Assembly (NCBI RefSeq): GCF_021012795.1
Contig: NZ_VFYU01000018.1
Location: 1-64,000 of the forward strand
DNA: 64,000 nt
Reading direction: 5' to 3'
From: Psychrobacter sp. I-STPA10
Lineage (GTDB): Bacteria > Pseudomonadota > Gammaproteobacteria > Pseudomonadales > Moraxellaceae
Part shown: positions 37,032 to 46,790 of the stretch, piece by piece
Position numbering within the stretch: the first letter of the stretch is position 1
Layout of the letters: every line of letters starts with the position of its first letter
Notes under the pieces: model-generated
Database searches by the model: none
What the model saw: the letters and a program-made list of their open reading frames with translations, nothing else
Told to the model about the DNA's origin: nothing
Translations under genes and position numbers: made by a program

Positions 37032-37658
37032 ATGAAAAAAGTGCTTATATTAACAGCCGCTGCCATGCTAGGTATGTCTAGTATTGCCATAAGCCAAGCT
37101 GAAGAAGTAGAAAATGCGCCTGCTGCCACTGAAGTAAGCGATGCAGAACAACCAGCCGAAGCTGAATCTACTGATGCAGATGCCACCGAAGGGACAGAAG
37201 CTGAAACAGAAGTTGATGCTGAGGGCTCAGAAGAGCAAGACGAGACAGCAGCAATTGATGCCGCTGAGGACATCCCACAAGATACGCCACAAGTACAAAA
37301 GTTGATAGCACTATATCCTCAGTTGGTAGCACGTATCCAGCCTTATGGTCGTGTGTGTTTTGAAGGTGAAGAGTGTGATGTGACTGTCACTGCTACTGGT
37401 CCTTCAGCAGATGGTAAACCTCGTGATGGTGAAGCAGTATATAATGCTGTTTGTCATACTTGTCATGCGACTGGCTTATTAGGTTCTCCTGCCTTTGGTG
37501 ACGCAGGTGCATGGGGCCCTCGTATTGCAAAGGGTAAAGATACTCTGTATGATCATGCTATCAATGGTTTTAATCAGATGCCTGCCAAAGGTGGTGCTGA
37601 TATTCCTGATGAAGAAGTACAAAATGCGGTTGATTATATGATATCTGCTGCCAGCTAG
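37032..37658 (+). CDS. Class I c-type cytochrome, cytochrome c5-like
   Basis: A 208-residue periplasmic protein. A signal peptide (MKKVLILTAAAMLGMSSIAISQA) is followed by an acidic, low-complexity stretch to about residue 85, rich in Glu, Asp, Ala and Thr. The haem domain has CHTCH (141-145) and a probable axial Met in NQMPAKGG (183). The shape resembles cytochrome c5, an electron carrier to terminal oxidases. GRVCFEGEEC adds two cysteines that could form a disulfide. It has a strong terminator and appears monocistronic. Confidence 0.88.
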   Translation: MKKVLILTAAAMLGMSSIAISQAEEVENAPAATEVSDAEQPAEAESTDADATEGTEAETEVDAEGSEEQDETAAIDAAEDIPQDTPQVQKLIALYPQLVARIQPYGRVCFEGEECDVTVTATGPSADGKPRDGEAVYNAVCHTCHATGLLGSPAFGDAGAWGPRIAKGKDTLYDHAINGFNQMPAKGGADIPDEEVQNAVDYMISAAS

Positions 37659-37722
37659 CCTACTGGACTTAATTTAGTTAGTATATTTTAGCTGCTAAAA
37701 CTTGCATATTGTTATACTTATT

Positions 37723-37756
37723 AAAAACGCTTGCTCAAAATGACAAGCGTTTTTTT
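37723..37756 (+). terminator. Rho-independent terminator after cytochrome gene
   Basis: AAAAACGCTTG pairs perfectly with CAAGCGTTTTT around a ten-base loop and is followed by further T residues. Confidence 0.85.
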
Positions 37757-37812
37757 AGTTCTTGCGATTTAGTGTCTGCTAATCATTGTCTTTAATACTC
37801 TGGACTAGCTGT

Positions 37813-37885
37813 AATTAGTTCCAGAGGCTTAATATAATTTTCAGTCGCTTTATAAGGCAAATATTGTACTTTTGTGTAAGTTCTA
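37813..37885. repeat. Family C repeat, copy 2 (partial, diverged)
   Basis: TTAGTTCCAGAGGCTT, then TAATTTTCAGTCGCTT, then GTACTTTTGTGTAAGTTCTA match, on the opposite strand, the left three quarters of the copy at 13295-13429. The far end is not recognisable. It lies about 20 bases in front of family B copy 2. Confidence 0.65.
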
Positions 37886-37902
37886 ACTCTATTAAAATTT
37901 AA

Positions 37903-38170
37903 ACCCCACTCTCAACTTTATTTTATAAAATCATATATGACCCCTCCCATACCCTCCCCTTGAAGTAAGGGGAGGACTTAAAAACCAGTTCCTCTCCCTG
38001 AGGAGGAATATAGCGAAACACTGTTTCGCCCCTGAAGAGCGTTAATAAATAGTCCAGTGGACTATTTTAGCGATGCAAGACGAAAAGCTGTGCTTGTAGT
38101 ACAAGACAAGAGCTATGCTCGCGTAGTAAAGGGGAGGTTAGGAGGGGGTCTTATAAGTTGAGAGTGGCGT
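37903..38170. repeat. MITE-like palindromic repeat, family B copy 2 (long form)
   Basis: Ends CCACTCTCAACTTTATTTT and AGTTGAGAGTGG are inverted. The first 100 bases match copy 1 nearly exactly; two internal modules follow, one with the palindrome GCGAAACACTGTTTCGC, another with ATAGTCCAGTGGACTAT and CTTGTAGTACAAG. Flanks AATTTAA (37896-37902) and AATCTAA (38171-38177) differ at one position, fitting an aged 7-bp target duplication. Confidence 0.78.
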
Positions 38171-38362
38171 AATCTAATAAATCTTTTATTAGCATATTAT
38201 GTAGATACTGACTTTAGTATAAATGATGCTTTAAATCTCAAACACCATCCCCATAAACTCTGTTTACTATAGAAAAAATCAACAGACTAAAGCCTTACCT
38301 ATTGATTTAGCACATATTATCTATATTGTATTTTAATCTAGACAACCATCGTAGCCACTATA

Positions 38363-39352
38363 ATGACCAATATGACTGACCTTGATGCCTTATCTAAACC
38401 TGCCTTACAGATAAATAACTTATCAAAAACTTATGATAATGGATTTTCTGCACTAAAAAATGTCAGCCTCACAGTACCACAAGGCGGATTTTTTGCTTTA
38501 CTTGGTCCTAATGGGGCAGGTAAATCGACGATGATTGGTATTATTAGCTCGTTATTTCGTCCAACTTCGGGCAGTGTGCAAATATTTGGTACAGATTTAT
38601 TGGCGCACCCATCAGTTGCCAAGCAATATCTTGGCGTCGTGCCACAAGAGTTTAACTTTAATCAGTTTGAAAAAGTTGAGGACATTTTAATCACCCAAGC
38701 AGGCTATTTTGGCATTGCTGCCAGTGAAGCTAAGCCACGTGCCAAAAAGTTATTAACGGCATTGGGACTGTGGGATAAACGAGATAACAAATCTCGTGAA
38801 TTATCTGGAGGCATGAAGCGGCGGTTGATGATTGCGCGGGCATTGATTCATAAGCCTAAGTTATTGATATTAGATGAGCCAACGGCGGGAGTAGATATCG
38901 AGCTGCGCCGCTCGATGTGGGCATTTATGCAACAAATTAATGCAGAGGAAAATACCACCATTATTTTGACCACCCACTATTTAGAAGAAGCGGAGCAATT
39001 GTGTCGCCATATTGCGATTCTTGACCACGGTGAAATACGCATTAATACCGAGATGAAAGAATTATTAACTCAGTTATCGGTTGAAACCTTTGTGCTAGAT
39101 TTGACCAATGCGCTGACAAATAAACCTGTAATTACTCATGTTACCGAAGTGACACAGCCTGATGAATTAACGCTTGAAATTACCTTAAGTGAGGGTGAGT
39201 CACTCAATCAAGTCTTTGAGCAGTTAAGCGCACAAGGCATTGAAGTTGCCAGTATGCGTAATAAAGCTAACCGTTTGGAAGAATTATTTATGCGCTTGGT
39301 TGAGAGCAGTGATGATACAGGTGTTAATAGTATGACGGAGGCAAACCGATGA
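38363..39352 (+). CDS. ABC-2 type exporter ATP-binding protein (YadG-like)
   Basis: A 329-residue ATPase. Walker A is GPNGAGKST, the signature is LSGGMKRRLMIARAL and Walker B is LLILDEPTAGVD, followed by the switch His in TTHYLEEAEQL. About 80 residues after the nucleotide-binding domain form a C-terminal extension ending in a helical segment (NRLEELFMRLVESS). Its stop overlaps the start of the permease gene by four bases. Substrate is unknown; similar pairs export drugs, lipids or polysaccharides. Confidence 0.9.
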   Translation: MTNMTDLDALSKPALQINNLSKTYDNGFSALKNVSLTVPQGGFFALLGPNGAGKSTMIGIISSLFRPTSGSVQIFGTDLLAHPSVAKQYLGVVPQEFNFNQFEKVEDILITQAGYFGIAASEAKPRAKKLLTALGLWDKRDNKSRELSGGMKRRLMIARALIHKPKLLILDEPTAGVDIELRRSMWAFMQQINAEENTTIILTTHYLEEAEQLCRHIAILDHGEIRINTEMKELLTQLSVETFVLDLTNALTNKPVITHVTEVTQPDELTLEITLSEGESLNQVFEQLSAQGIEVASMRNKANRLEELFMRLVESSDDTGVNSMTEANR

Positions 39353-40137
39353 AGCAAGATGGCATGACATGGTCACAAAAATGGATTGCATTTAGCACCA
39401 TCATGTACAAAGAGTTGCGCCGTATTTTACGTATCTGGCCACAAACTCTATTGCCCCCTGTGATTACCATGACCTTATATTTTATTATCTTTGGTAAGAT
39501 GATTGGCTCACGGGTAGGCGAGATGGGTGGTGTGCCCTATATGCAATTTATTGTACCGGGGCTGATTATGATGGCAGTGATTACCAATAGCTACTCTAAT
39601 GTGATGTCGAGCTTTTTTAGTGCAAAATTTCATGCCAGTATTGAAGAGATGTTGGTATCTCCTATCTCAAAACATGCCATCTTGATGGGCTATGTGAGCG
39701 GTGGTATCTTCCGTGGACTCATTATTGCCATCATCGTCTCTATTGTGGCGTTATTTTTTACTCAGCTTGGTGTTGTACATCTGTTTGTGACTATATTTAC
39801 TGTCTTGGGTACATCTATTTTATTTTCATTAGGTGGCTTTATTAATGCCATGTTTGCACGCTCATTTGATGATATTTCTATTGTGCCCAGTTTTGTATTA
39901 ACCCCATTGACCTATTTGGGTGGGGTGTTTTATTCGATGGAAAACTTATCACCCTTTTGGCAAAAACTATCCTTATTCAATCCCATTGTATATATGGTGA
40001 ACTCTTTTCGTTATGGTATTTTAGGTCATTCTGATGTCAATGTTTGGTATTCAATGGTGGCAATTTTTGCCTTTTGTGCGGTATTGTATGTGATTGCCTA
40101 TCGTTTTTTACAGGATGGCTCACGTATCAGGTTATAA
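39349..40137 (+). CDS. ABC-2 type exporter permease (YadH-like)
   Basis: A 262-residue inner-membrane protein with about six spans. Family landmarks are LRRILRIWPQTLLPPVITMTLYFIIFG near the N-terminus, FHASIEEMLVSPISKHAIL (coupling region) and the end motif TYLGGVFYSMENLSPFWQ, NPIVYMVNSFRYG. The ATGA overlap with the preceding ATPase shows a two-gene operon. The substrate cannot be read. Confidence 0.9.
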   Translation: MKQDGMTWSQKWIAFSTIMYKELRRILRIWPQTLLPPVITMTLYFIIFGKMIGSRVGEMGGVPYMQFIVPGLIMMAVITNSYSNVMSSFFSAKFHASIEEMLVSPISKHAILMGYVSGGIFRGLIIAIIVSIVALFFTQLGVVHLFVTIFTVLGTSILFSLGGFINAMFARSFDDISIVPSFVLTPLTYLGGVFYSMENLSPFWQKLSLFNPIVYMVNSFRYGILGHSDVNVWYSMVAIFAFCAVLYVIAYRFLQDGSRIRL

Positions 40138-40229
40138 AGCTAATTTGTAAGTGGTTAAATCCATCGCTGCTTGTGGTCACACTAAGCATTGGTTATGATA
40201 AAAGCTCAATAGGTCTTGGGCTTTTTTTA

Positions 40230-41141
40230 ATGGCAAAAATATTTTTACAATTGGCGATATTATCCTTGGTCGTTACTATCGATAATGGTGTATTGGCAGT
40301 AGCTGTAACACCAGCAACACCACTAACAGCCAGCATGAATGACTATGTATGGATTGCCTTAGATAAAAAAAGCGAAGCTGATCATCATCAAGATGACTGT
40401 CATAACAATAACAGTAACAATAGCGATAAAGATGATAGTTATTCCACCTTACACCCTGACTTGCATTGTCTTTATCCTACTCATGGGCGTATCGATAATG
40501 AACTAAGCAAAAAGTGGGGCATGAGTGATAAGGTGATTAGAGAAAAAGACACCCTTTATGTGACAGTGCCTAATCGCCAATATCCTTTGATATTTAAAGA
40601 CGATGCTTATATTTATGATGATCCTGAAAACATTTATAAATCATATTATTTTCTAGAGCAGTATGATAAATCTCAGCAGTTACTTTATTTACAAAATCAT
40701 TCAACTGTGTCAAAAAAAGATGTCATCGTAGACTTAGCCACAGGGTTTTGGCAAGATTTTTATGGTAGCCATTTGCAGTTATCGCCTAATAAACAGTACG
40801 CTGCCAATTTTGATAGGGATGCTGAGTTGACGCGGGATATTAATATTTGGGAGCGTCATCAGGATGGATATTACAAAGGTTATTTCCATCCGATAGATAA
40901 ACTAAAAAACCAAGAACAACTACGACAGTTAGATTATGATTATTATCAGACAGACAGTACCCATGAAGTTGAAAATTTACGGCAGATAACATGGGTCAAT
41001 AATAATAAGTTTTATGTGGATTATTTTCATAAAATACATGATGAAGATACCGTTGCCTTTCATATTCGACATACCTTTTTGCATGATGCTGTCAGTGGTC
41101 AATGGTATATGAAAGTTGCCAGTCAGCCGCATACAAAATGA
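40230..41141 (+). CDS. Exported protein of a tandem paralog family, copy 1
   Basis: A protein of about 303 residues with a signal-peptide-like start at ATG 40230 (MAKIFLQLAILSLVVTIDNGVLAVAV). It has an aspartate/asparagine-rich stretch (HHQDDCHNNNSNNSDKDDS) after the first 50 residues, then a domain shared with the next two genes: KKWGMSDKVIREKDTLYVTVPNR, DLATGFWQDFYGS, LQLSPNKQYAAN and NNNKFYVDYFHKI. The SPN/SPD motif resembles beta-propeller blade ends. The frame runs upstream into the permease gene, but 40230 is the sensible start. I do not recognise the family. Confidence 0.72.
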   Translation: MAKIFLQLAILSLVVTIDNGVLAVAVTPATPLTASMNDYVWIALDKKSEADHHQDDCHNNNSNNSDKDDSYSTLHPDLHCLYPTHGRIDNELSKKWGMSDKVIREKDTLYVTVPNRQYPLIFKDDAYIYDDPENIYKSYYFLEQYDKSQQLLYLQNHSTVSKKDVIVDLATGFWQDFYGSHLQLSPNKQYAANFDRDAELTRDINIWERHQDGYYKGYFHPIDKLKNQEQLRQLDYDYYQTDSTHEVENLRQITWVNNNKFYVDYFHKIHDEDTVAFHIRHTFLHDAVSGQWYMKVASQPHTK

Positions 41142-41186
41142 TTCATATAGGGGATAATTTTTGTTTTATCCAAGGCTCATATTGAT

Positions 41187-42029
41187 ATGCTAAATATTGC
41201 CCCTCTTGTTTATATGATTCTTCTTGATCGTATTGTCATCTCTATCTTGCTTAGCCTAAGAGTATTATCTTTAGCGTCTTTCTTATTTGTTGCCTGTCAG
41301 TCTTATGCACAGACAGAAAAAAATAATACAAAATCACTAGCAATAGTAAATACTGAGTATGAGTGTCAGGATTACCTTGAATTTGCAACTTTTAATGAGT
41401 ATCAGCAGTGTTTGCATCGCACACTTGAGAATCGTGATAATGGATTAAGTCAGCAGTGGGGTTTAAACGATAAAGTCGTCAGAGAAAAAGATACGATTTA
41501 TATCACTGTAGCAAATCGCAAACATGCGTTGGCATTTAAAGATGAGGTATACCCTTTTGATGAAGAGCATGGTACGACTTATGGTTTACAACACTATGAT
41601 GCAGAGCAACAAAAATTATATCTTTACCGTATTTGGTACGAATCCGTCTCTACTGTCATTGTTGATATGACCATAGGATATTGGCAGGAATTTGCTGGGG
41701 TTCAGTTAGAATTTTCACCTAATGGTCAGTTTGTGGCTGGTTTTTATGGACGATTGGGGCTACCCTCTTATGCCATCGTTGTTTGGCAACGACAAGAGAG
41801 TCAAGATGAGCAATATATACATGATTATGGCAGTAATATTTTGTATGAATATGTGGCGGAATTACCCTCATTGCCTGCCGCTTATGAGGATAAAAAGCTC
41901 ATCTGGATAAATACAAATAAGTTTATTGTCGAGTTTTCCTATCACATACAAGCAGATAGTGATGTTGTTTGGGTACGCTACGCTTTTGTGAGAGATGATA
42001 ATGGTGATTGGCAGGTGACAAAAATATGA
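41187..42029 (+). CDS. Exported protein of a tandem paralog family, copy 2
   Basis: A 280-residue paralog of its neighbours. The N-terminus has a signal-like hydrophobic stretch ending FLFVACQSYAQ; the Cys might be lipidated but the site is not a strong lipobox. The shared blocks are present: QQWGLNDKVVREKDTIYITVANR, DMTIGYWQEFAGV, FSPNGQFVAGF and NTNKFIVEFSYHI. Copy 3 begins within its stop codon. Function unknown. Confidence 0.74.
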   Translation: MLNIAPLVYMILLDRIVISILLSLRVLSLASFLFVACQSYAQTEKNNTKSLAIVNTEYECQDYLEFATFNEYQQCLHRTLENRDNGLSQQWGLNDKVVREKDTIYITVANRKHALAFKDEVYPFDEEHGTTYGLQHYDAEQQKLYLYRIWYESVSTVIVDMTIGYWQEFAGVQLEFSPNGQFVAGFYGRLGLPSYAIVVWQRQESQDEQYIHDYGSNILYEYVAELPSLPAAYEDKKLIWINTNKFIVEFSYHIQADSDVVWVRYAFVRDDNGDWQVTKI

Positions 42030-42898
42030 CAATAACTCCTAAAAACTTTGATTTAAGACCCATAAATATTATTGTTAACATGATCGTATGGATATTGTTG
42101 TCCATATTAACCATGTCATTGCCTATCCATGCACAAGCCGACATACCCAAGGCACGCATGGATGATTATATTTGGGAAGTAGTGGCAGAAGAGGAGGGGT
42201 TTGGAGCGATCTATGACTCAAGTAGGTTATGTCAGCCAGATAATTTTGCTTCCTATCAATATTGTCGCCAGCAGATACTAGAAGCACATGATAATAATTT
42301 GATTCAGCAGTGGGGGTTGGCTGATCGAATGGTACGTGAGTTAGATACTCTTTATATTAATGTACCCAATCGCCAATATCCCTTGAGTTTTCGTGAAAAT
42401 CAATCCGCCGTCTATGAAGAAGCCATTGACTATCTGGCATTGAGTGGTTTTGACAAAAATCATCAGCAACTGTTGATAGAAAAGCAAATGTGGGAGACGT
42501 CAAATACCATAGTTGTTGATTTAAACACAGGTCGCCACCAAGAATTTTATGGTAGCGATTTGAGTTTTTCACCTGATGGCTCTTATATAGTAACGGTGGA
42601 GACTTATCCAGATTTTGAACAAGTAATGCTGTGGAAGAAAGATGCACAAGGCGTGTATCATCTTGGTAATATGGAAGATAATGGCTATGATGTTTTTACC
42701 GATCAATTGGCTTTTTATAATGGCACAAATAATACAGTCAATCTGCATAAAGTGAATTTACAGTGGCTTAATAGCAACAGCTTATTGGTAGATTTTTATT
42801 ATAAAATAAATATTGATGACACAGTGGCTTATCGAGTACGTTTTAATTATATAAAACCTGATGACTCATCAAAATGGCAAGTTATTGCCGTCAGATAG
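42026..42898 (+). CDS. Exported protein of a tandem paralog family, copy 3
   Basis: A 290-residue paralog. The signal peptide is MTITPKNFDLRPI followed by a hydrophobic core and PIHAQA cleavage region. Shared blocks are QQWGLADRMVRELDTLYINVPNR, DLNTGRHQEFYGS, FSPDGSYIVTV and NSNSLLVDFYYKI. ATG 42026 overlaps the stop of copy 2 (ATGA), so at least copies 2 and 3 are one transcription unit. The earlier TTG at 42008 is less likely. Function unknown. Confidence 0.74.
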   Translation: MTITPKNFDLRPINIIVNMIVWILLSILTMSLPIHAQADIPKARMDDYIWEVVAEEEGFGAIYDSSRLCQPDNFASYQYCRQQILEAHDNNLIQQWGLADRMVRELDTLYINVPNRQYPLSFRENQSAVYEEAIDYLALSGFDKNHQQLLIEKQMWETSNTIVVDLNTGRHQEFYGSDLSFSPDGSYIVTVETYPDFEQVMLWKKDAQGVYHLGNMEDNGYDVFTDQLAFYNGTNNTVNLHKVNLQWLNSNSLLVDFYYKINIDDTVAYRVRFNYIKPDDSSKWQVIAVR

Positions 42899-42968
42899 TC
42901 GCAGTCGCCGTCATAATTACAATCACAGTTGCAGTCTTGAAAAAATTAATTAAGTATTAGGACTAATT

Positions 42969-43829
42969 ATGAGTATACATGGTGTATTGGGTGAGTCTAC
43001 CAGCTATCCCAAATCTTATTCTCCTGAGGTGTTATATCCGATTAGCAGAACACTTGGGCGTGGGCATATCAATTATGATACCAATAAGCTATGCGTTGGC
43101 GTTGATTGGTGGCATGCCTTTGAAGTGTCATGGCTCAACTCACAAGGTATTTCACAAGTGGCGTTGGCACGTTTTTCTATTCCTGCTACCTCTACTAATA
43201 TCGTCGAATCCAAATCATTAAAGCTGTATCTTAACAGTCTCAATTTTACAGAATTTGATGACTGGCAAACAGTACAACAGACCATCAGCAAAGACTTATC
43301 TGAGGCGGTAGGGGCGTCTGTCACTGTGCAACTTTTTGATTTATCTACTATTAATAGCATTTCTGGACTGCTGATAGATCAGCCACAAGGACAATGTATT
43401 GACCAAGCATTGGTACAGACAGCAGAAAAAATCGCATTGACTGAACACCCTGATGCTTGTCTTTTGGGCAAACTTGATATGCAATCAGATACAGCAGAAT
43501 TACAAGACTATCAGCTTTATTCTAATTTATTGCGTAGTAATTGTCCCGTCACCAATCAACCTGATTGGGGTACAGTAGCGATAGAAATGACCACCGATAT
43601 AGAGGTAAATCAAGCAAATTTGCTTAAGTATATACTTAGTTTTCGTCAGCATAATGGCTTCCATGAGCAATGCGTTGAACAGATATTTGCTGATTTAAGC
43701 CAGTATTTTCATCCTGCGTCGTTGATGGTACGGGCATGGTATACCCGTCGTGGTGGCATTGATATTAATCCTTGTCGGGCTAGTGATATAAGTGTGTTAC
43801 CAAAGCCAACTCGTCTTGTTCGTCAGTAA
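42969..43829 (+). CDS. queF: NADPH-dependent 7-cyano-7-deazaguanine reductase
   Basis: A 286-residue QueF of the long, two-fold type found in E. coli. It reduces preQ0 to preQ1 in queuosine biosynthesis. The substrate-binding ESKSLKLYLNSLNFTEF motif starts at residue 80 and the catalytic Cys is in RSNCPVTNQPDWG (Cys 192), with HNGFHEQCVEQIF and YTRRGGIDINPCR near the end. No other queuosine gene and no preQ1 riboswitch are seen nearby. Confidence 0.95.
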   Translation: MSIHGVLGESTSYPKSYSPEVLYPISRTLGRGHINYDTNKLCVGVDWWHAFEVSWLNSQGISQVALARFSIPATSTNIVESKSLKLYLNSLNFTEFDDWQTVQQTISKDLSEAVGASVTVQLFDLSTINSISGLLIDQPQGQCIDQALVQTAEKIALTEHPDACLLGKLDMQSDTAELQDYQLYSNLLRSNCPVTNQPDWGTVAIEMTTDIEVNQANLLKYILSFRQHNGFHEQCVEQIFADLSQYFHPASLMVRAWYTRRGGIDINPCRASDISVLPKPTRLVRQ

Positions 43830-43962
43830 TATAGTCAAAGAGATACTAAAAACACCGTTACAAACAATACTGTTAACGCTGGTATTTATTGATTACTATA
43901 AGATAAAGCTTTACCTCAACTTTACTGCGTTATCAATTTAATACAATAAATAGGACTATTAT

Positions 43963-44745
43963 ATGAAGTTACCAAATAGATTATTTGTCATGACTACAGT
44001 GTGTTTGACAGCGATGGGTGCTCAAGCAGCATTTGAAGAGCACAATTATGACTGCGAAAAAGCCAATTTAAAAGACTCTTATCAGTGTTCTATTGAAGCT
44101 GTAAAGACTGAAAAACAGCGATTAAATGGCGTTTATATGAATATTTATCGCAACTTAACTGCTACTCAAAAACAGCAAATGGATAATAAGCAAATTGCTT
44201 GGAATAAAAAACGTGATGAAAATTGTGGTGTAGAAGAAGATAGACAAATTGTTAATAATGATTCGGTCTGGCAAGAAATATCCGCCAATACGTGTGTGGC
44301 GTATGCAACCCAAGATATGACCCGATACTATCTTACTGACTTTAACGTAGCGAGTTTAGCAGGAGCTGCTGATTTTAAAAAGATAAAAACTGATGGTACT
44401 GTTACCTATTATAAAGGTGAAACAGTGGTGAAAGGGACATTTAATATATCAGCACCAGATGATGATTATTCCCCTTGTGCTGTCTGTTTTAGTGTGAGCA
44501 ATGCAGACAGTCATAAAATACCCAGAGAAATGGGCGATACTAGAGACGCGTGGTTTGCCTTTGAAAATACGAACAAGGTGAACTCACAATTAAAACTACG
44601 CAAAGATAAATGTTATCAACCAATAAACGCAACGATTAAAATTAAAGATTATGCTGCTGATACTGCTGAGACCGAGACTGTAGATATAACTACTTTGGTA
44701 AATATCATATCAATGGAAAAACCTAAAATAACATCTTGTTCTTAA
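43963..44745 (+). CDS. LprI-like (DUF1311) exported protein with extra C-terminal domain
   Basis: A 260-residue protein with a signal peptide ending AMGAQA. Residues 25-120 form a DUF1311/LprI domain: YDCEKANLKDSYQCSIEAVKTEKQRLNGVYMNIY, then QKQQMDNKQIAWNKKRDENC. Its best studied relatives inhibit host lysozyme. The remaining 140 residues (from about 125) are beta-rich with a CAVC motif and a final C, and I do not recognise them. AGGA lies before the ATG. A MITE follows directly. Confidence 0.75.
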   Translation: MKLPNRLFVMTTVCLTAMGAQAAFEEHNYDCEKANLKDSYQCSIEAVKTEKQRLNGVYMNIYRNLTATQKQQMDNKQIAWNKKRDENCGVEEDRQIVNNDSVWQEISANTCVAYATQDMTRYYLTDFNVASLAGAADFKKIKTDGTVTYYKGETVVKGTFNISAPDDDYSPCAVCFSVSNADSHKIPREMGDTRDAWFAFENTNKVNSQLKLRKDKCYQPINATIKIKDYAADTAETETVDITTLVNIISMEKPKITSCS

Positions 44746-44770
44746 AATGATGTTTTGTTTTTAAGCACTT

Positions 44771-44971
44771 ACCTCGCTCTCAACTTATTTTTACTAAATT
44801 GATATATGACCCCTCCCATACCCTCCCCTTGAAGTAAGGGGAGGACTTAAAAACCAGTTCCTCTCCCTGAGGAGGAATATAGCGAAACACTGTTTCGCCC
44901 CGACGCAAGACAAGAGCTATGCTCGCGTAGTAAGGGGGAGGCTAGGAGGGGGTTGAAGTTGAGAGTGAGGT
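44771..44971. repeat. MITE-like palindromic repeat, family B copy 3 (middle form)
   Basis: ACCTCGCTCTCAACTT at the left faces AAGTTGAGAGTGAGGT at the right. The seven bases AGCACTT occur exactly on both sides (44764-44770 and 44972-44978), clear evidence of insertion by a transposase that makes 7-bp duplications. It contains the GCGAAACACTGTTTCGC palindrome and the AGCTATGCTCGCGTAGTA segment shared with copy 2, but lacks one module of copy 2. Confidence 0.85.
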
Positions 44972-44992
44972 AGCACTTATTTTTATTACCAT

Positions 44993-45020
44993 AAAAGAGA
45001 ACCGCTATTGCGGTTCTTTT
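44993..45020. terminator. Terminator downstream of proS
   Basis: AGAACCGC pairs with GCGGTTCT around TATT, with AAAA before and TTTT after. It lies about 50 bases past the proS stop and can also serve the convergent gene at 43963-44745. Confidence 0.82.
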
Positions 45021-45071
45021 ATTATCTGAACAATCATTGATAAAGGTATAAACAGCAACCGTATAAAGAAT

Positions 45072-46790
45072 CTAGCCACCAGTGATTTTTGCAATCACTT
45101 CTTCACGAGTTAGCAACTGTTTTTCACCATCTCGGCGATTCACATACTCATATTTATCTTCTGCTAAATTACGATCTGAGACCACAATACGATGTGGAAT
45201 ACCAATCAATTCCAAATCAGCAAACTTCACCCCAGGACGTTCATTACGATCATCAAGTAGCACATTCAAGCCTTGTGATTTAAGCTCTTCATACAAAGCA
45301 GTGGCAGTATTTATAACCGTATCTTCTTTGGATTTCATCGGTACGATGGCAATATCAAAAGGTGCAATAGAATCTGCAATATTAGGAGTTTGGGTCCAAA
45401 TAATGCCGTTTTCATCATGGCTTTGCTCAATGGCAGCAGCAATAATACGACTCACACCAATACCATAACAACCCATCATCAAGGTGACAGGTTTGCCATT
45501 TTCACCCGAGACAGTACAATTTAAGGCTTGTGAGTATTTATCTCCCAATTGAAAGATATGTCCCACTTCAATACCACGTTTGATTTGTAATACACCTTTG
45601 CCATCAGGTGAGGGATCACCTTCGACCACATCACGAATATCAACCACACGAGTAATTTGAGCATCACGCTCCCAGTTCATGCCTGTGGTGTGATGATTGG
45701 CTTTATTTGCACCACTAACAAAATCAGACAATGCAGCAGCAGATCTGTCTACAAAAACAGGCATGTCTAAATTAACACCAATATAGCCTTTTAGTAGCCC
45801 CGCTTTTTTGATGTCTTCATCACTTGCCATTGTAAATGGTACAGCAACTTCAGTAATCTTTTCAGCTTTGATGGTATTTAAAGTATGATCACCACGAATG
45901 ACCAAAGCAACGAGTTGTGGATTACCCTCGCTGTCTTGCCCATTGACAATAAGACTCTTAACCGTTTGTGATAAAGGAATATTAAGATGTTCTGCTACCT
46001 GCTCACAAGTAGGCATATTGATGGTCTCGACATCGGTGCGATTCTCGCTGGCAGGTTGCCGCTCACTGGTACAAATTGCTTCTGCAAGTTCAATATTTGC
46101 AGCAAAATCTGAACTATCAGAAAAGACAATGCTGTCTTCACCACTGTCTGCCAATACCTGAAACTCATGTGAAGCAAAGCCCCCAATAGAGCCTGTGTCC
46201 GCTTGTACTGCCCGAAAATCCAGACCCAAACGAGTAAAGATACGAGTATAAGCATCATACATATCTTGATAAGTTTGAGCCAGTGACGCTTGATCCACAT
46301 GAAATGAGTAAGCATCTTTCATGGTAAATTCACGTGCACGCATGATACCAAAACGGGGGCGAATCTCATCACGAAACTTTGTTTGAATTTGGAAGAATGT
46401 CATTGGAAGTTGTTTGTAGCTGCGTAGTTCACCACGAGCCAAATCAGTAATCACTTCCTCATGAGTTGGACCTAAGACAAAATCACGTTGATGACGGTCT
46501 TTAAAACGCAATAACTCAGGGCCATAGTCATCAAAACGACCTGACTCTTGCCATAGCTCAGCTGGCTGAGTCATCGGCATTACAATCTCTTGAGCACCAA
46601 TACGCAGCATCTCTTCACGTACAATGCGCTCAACTTTTTGTAAAACTCTTAGCCCCATTGGCAGCCACACATATAATCCTGAAGCAAGTTTACGAATCAA
46701 ACCAGCGCGAAGCATTAACTGGCTAGACACAATATCGGCATCACTGGGAGTTTCTTTTAATGTAGCAAACAAAAATTGACTGGCTTTCAT
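45072..46790 (-). CDS. proS: Prolyl-tRNA synthetase (bacterial type)
   Basis: A 572-residue class II synthetase with editing insert. Recognisable segments are [77 protein letters not shown] (motif 2 region), the INS domain (residues 230-400) and [15 protein letters not shown] (motif 3 region), ending with the anticodon-binding domain. ATG 46790 gives the family-standard N-terminus; the frame opens further at a TTG. Confidence 0.96.
   Translation of the reverse strand: MKASQFLFATLKETPSDADIVSSQLMLRAGLIRKLASGLYVWLPMGLRVLQKVERIVREEMLRIGAQEIVMPMTQPAELWQESGRFDDYGPELLRFKDRHQRDFVLGPTHEEVITDLARGELRSYKQLPMTFFQIQTKFRDEIRPRFGIMRAREFTMKDAYSFHVDQASLAQTYQDMYDAYTRIFTRLGLDFRAVQADTGSIGGFASHEFQVLADSGEDSIVFSDSSDFAANIELAEAICTSERQPASENRTDVETINMPTCEQVAEHLNIPLSQTVKSLIVNGQDSEGNPQLVALVIRGDHTLNTIKAEKITEVAVPFTMASDEDIKKAGLLKGYIGVNLDMPVFVDRSAAALSDFVSGANKANHHTTGMNWERDAQITRVVDIRDVVEGDPSPDGKGVLQIKRGIEVGHIFQLGDKYSQALNCTVSGENGKPVTLMMGCYGIGVSRIIAAAIEQSHDENGIIWTQTPNIADSIAPFDIAIVPMKSKEDTVINTATALYEELKSQGLNVLLDDRNERPGVKFADLELIGIPHRIVVSDRNLAEDKYEYVNRRDGEKQLLTREEVIAKITGG

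Noticed and set aside
40044..40229. Upstream extension of the first tandem paralog into the permease gene
   Set aside because: The extension lies in the coding region of the permease in another frame; ATG 40230 gives a proper signal peptide.
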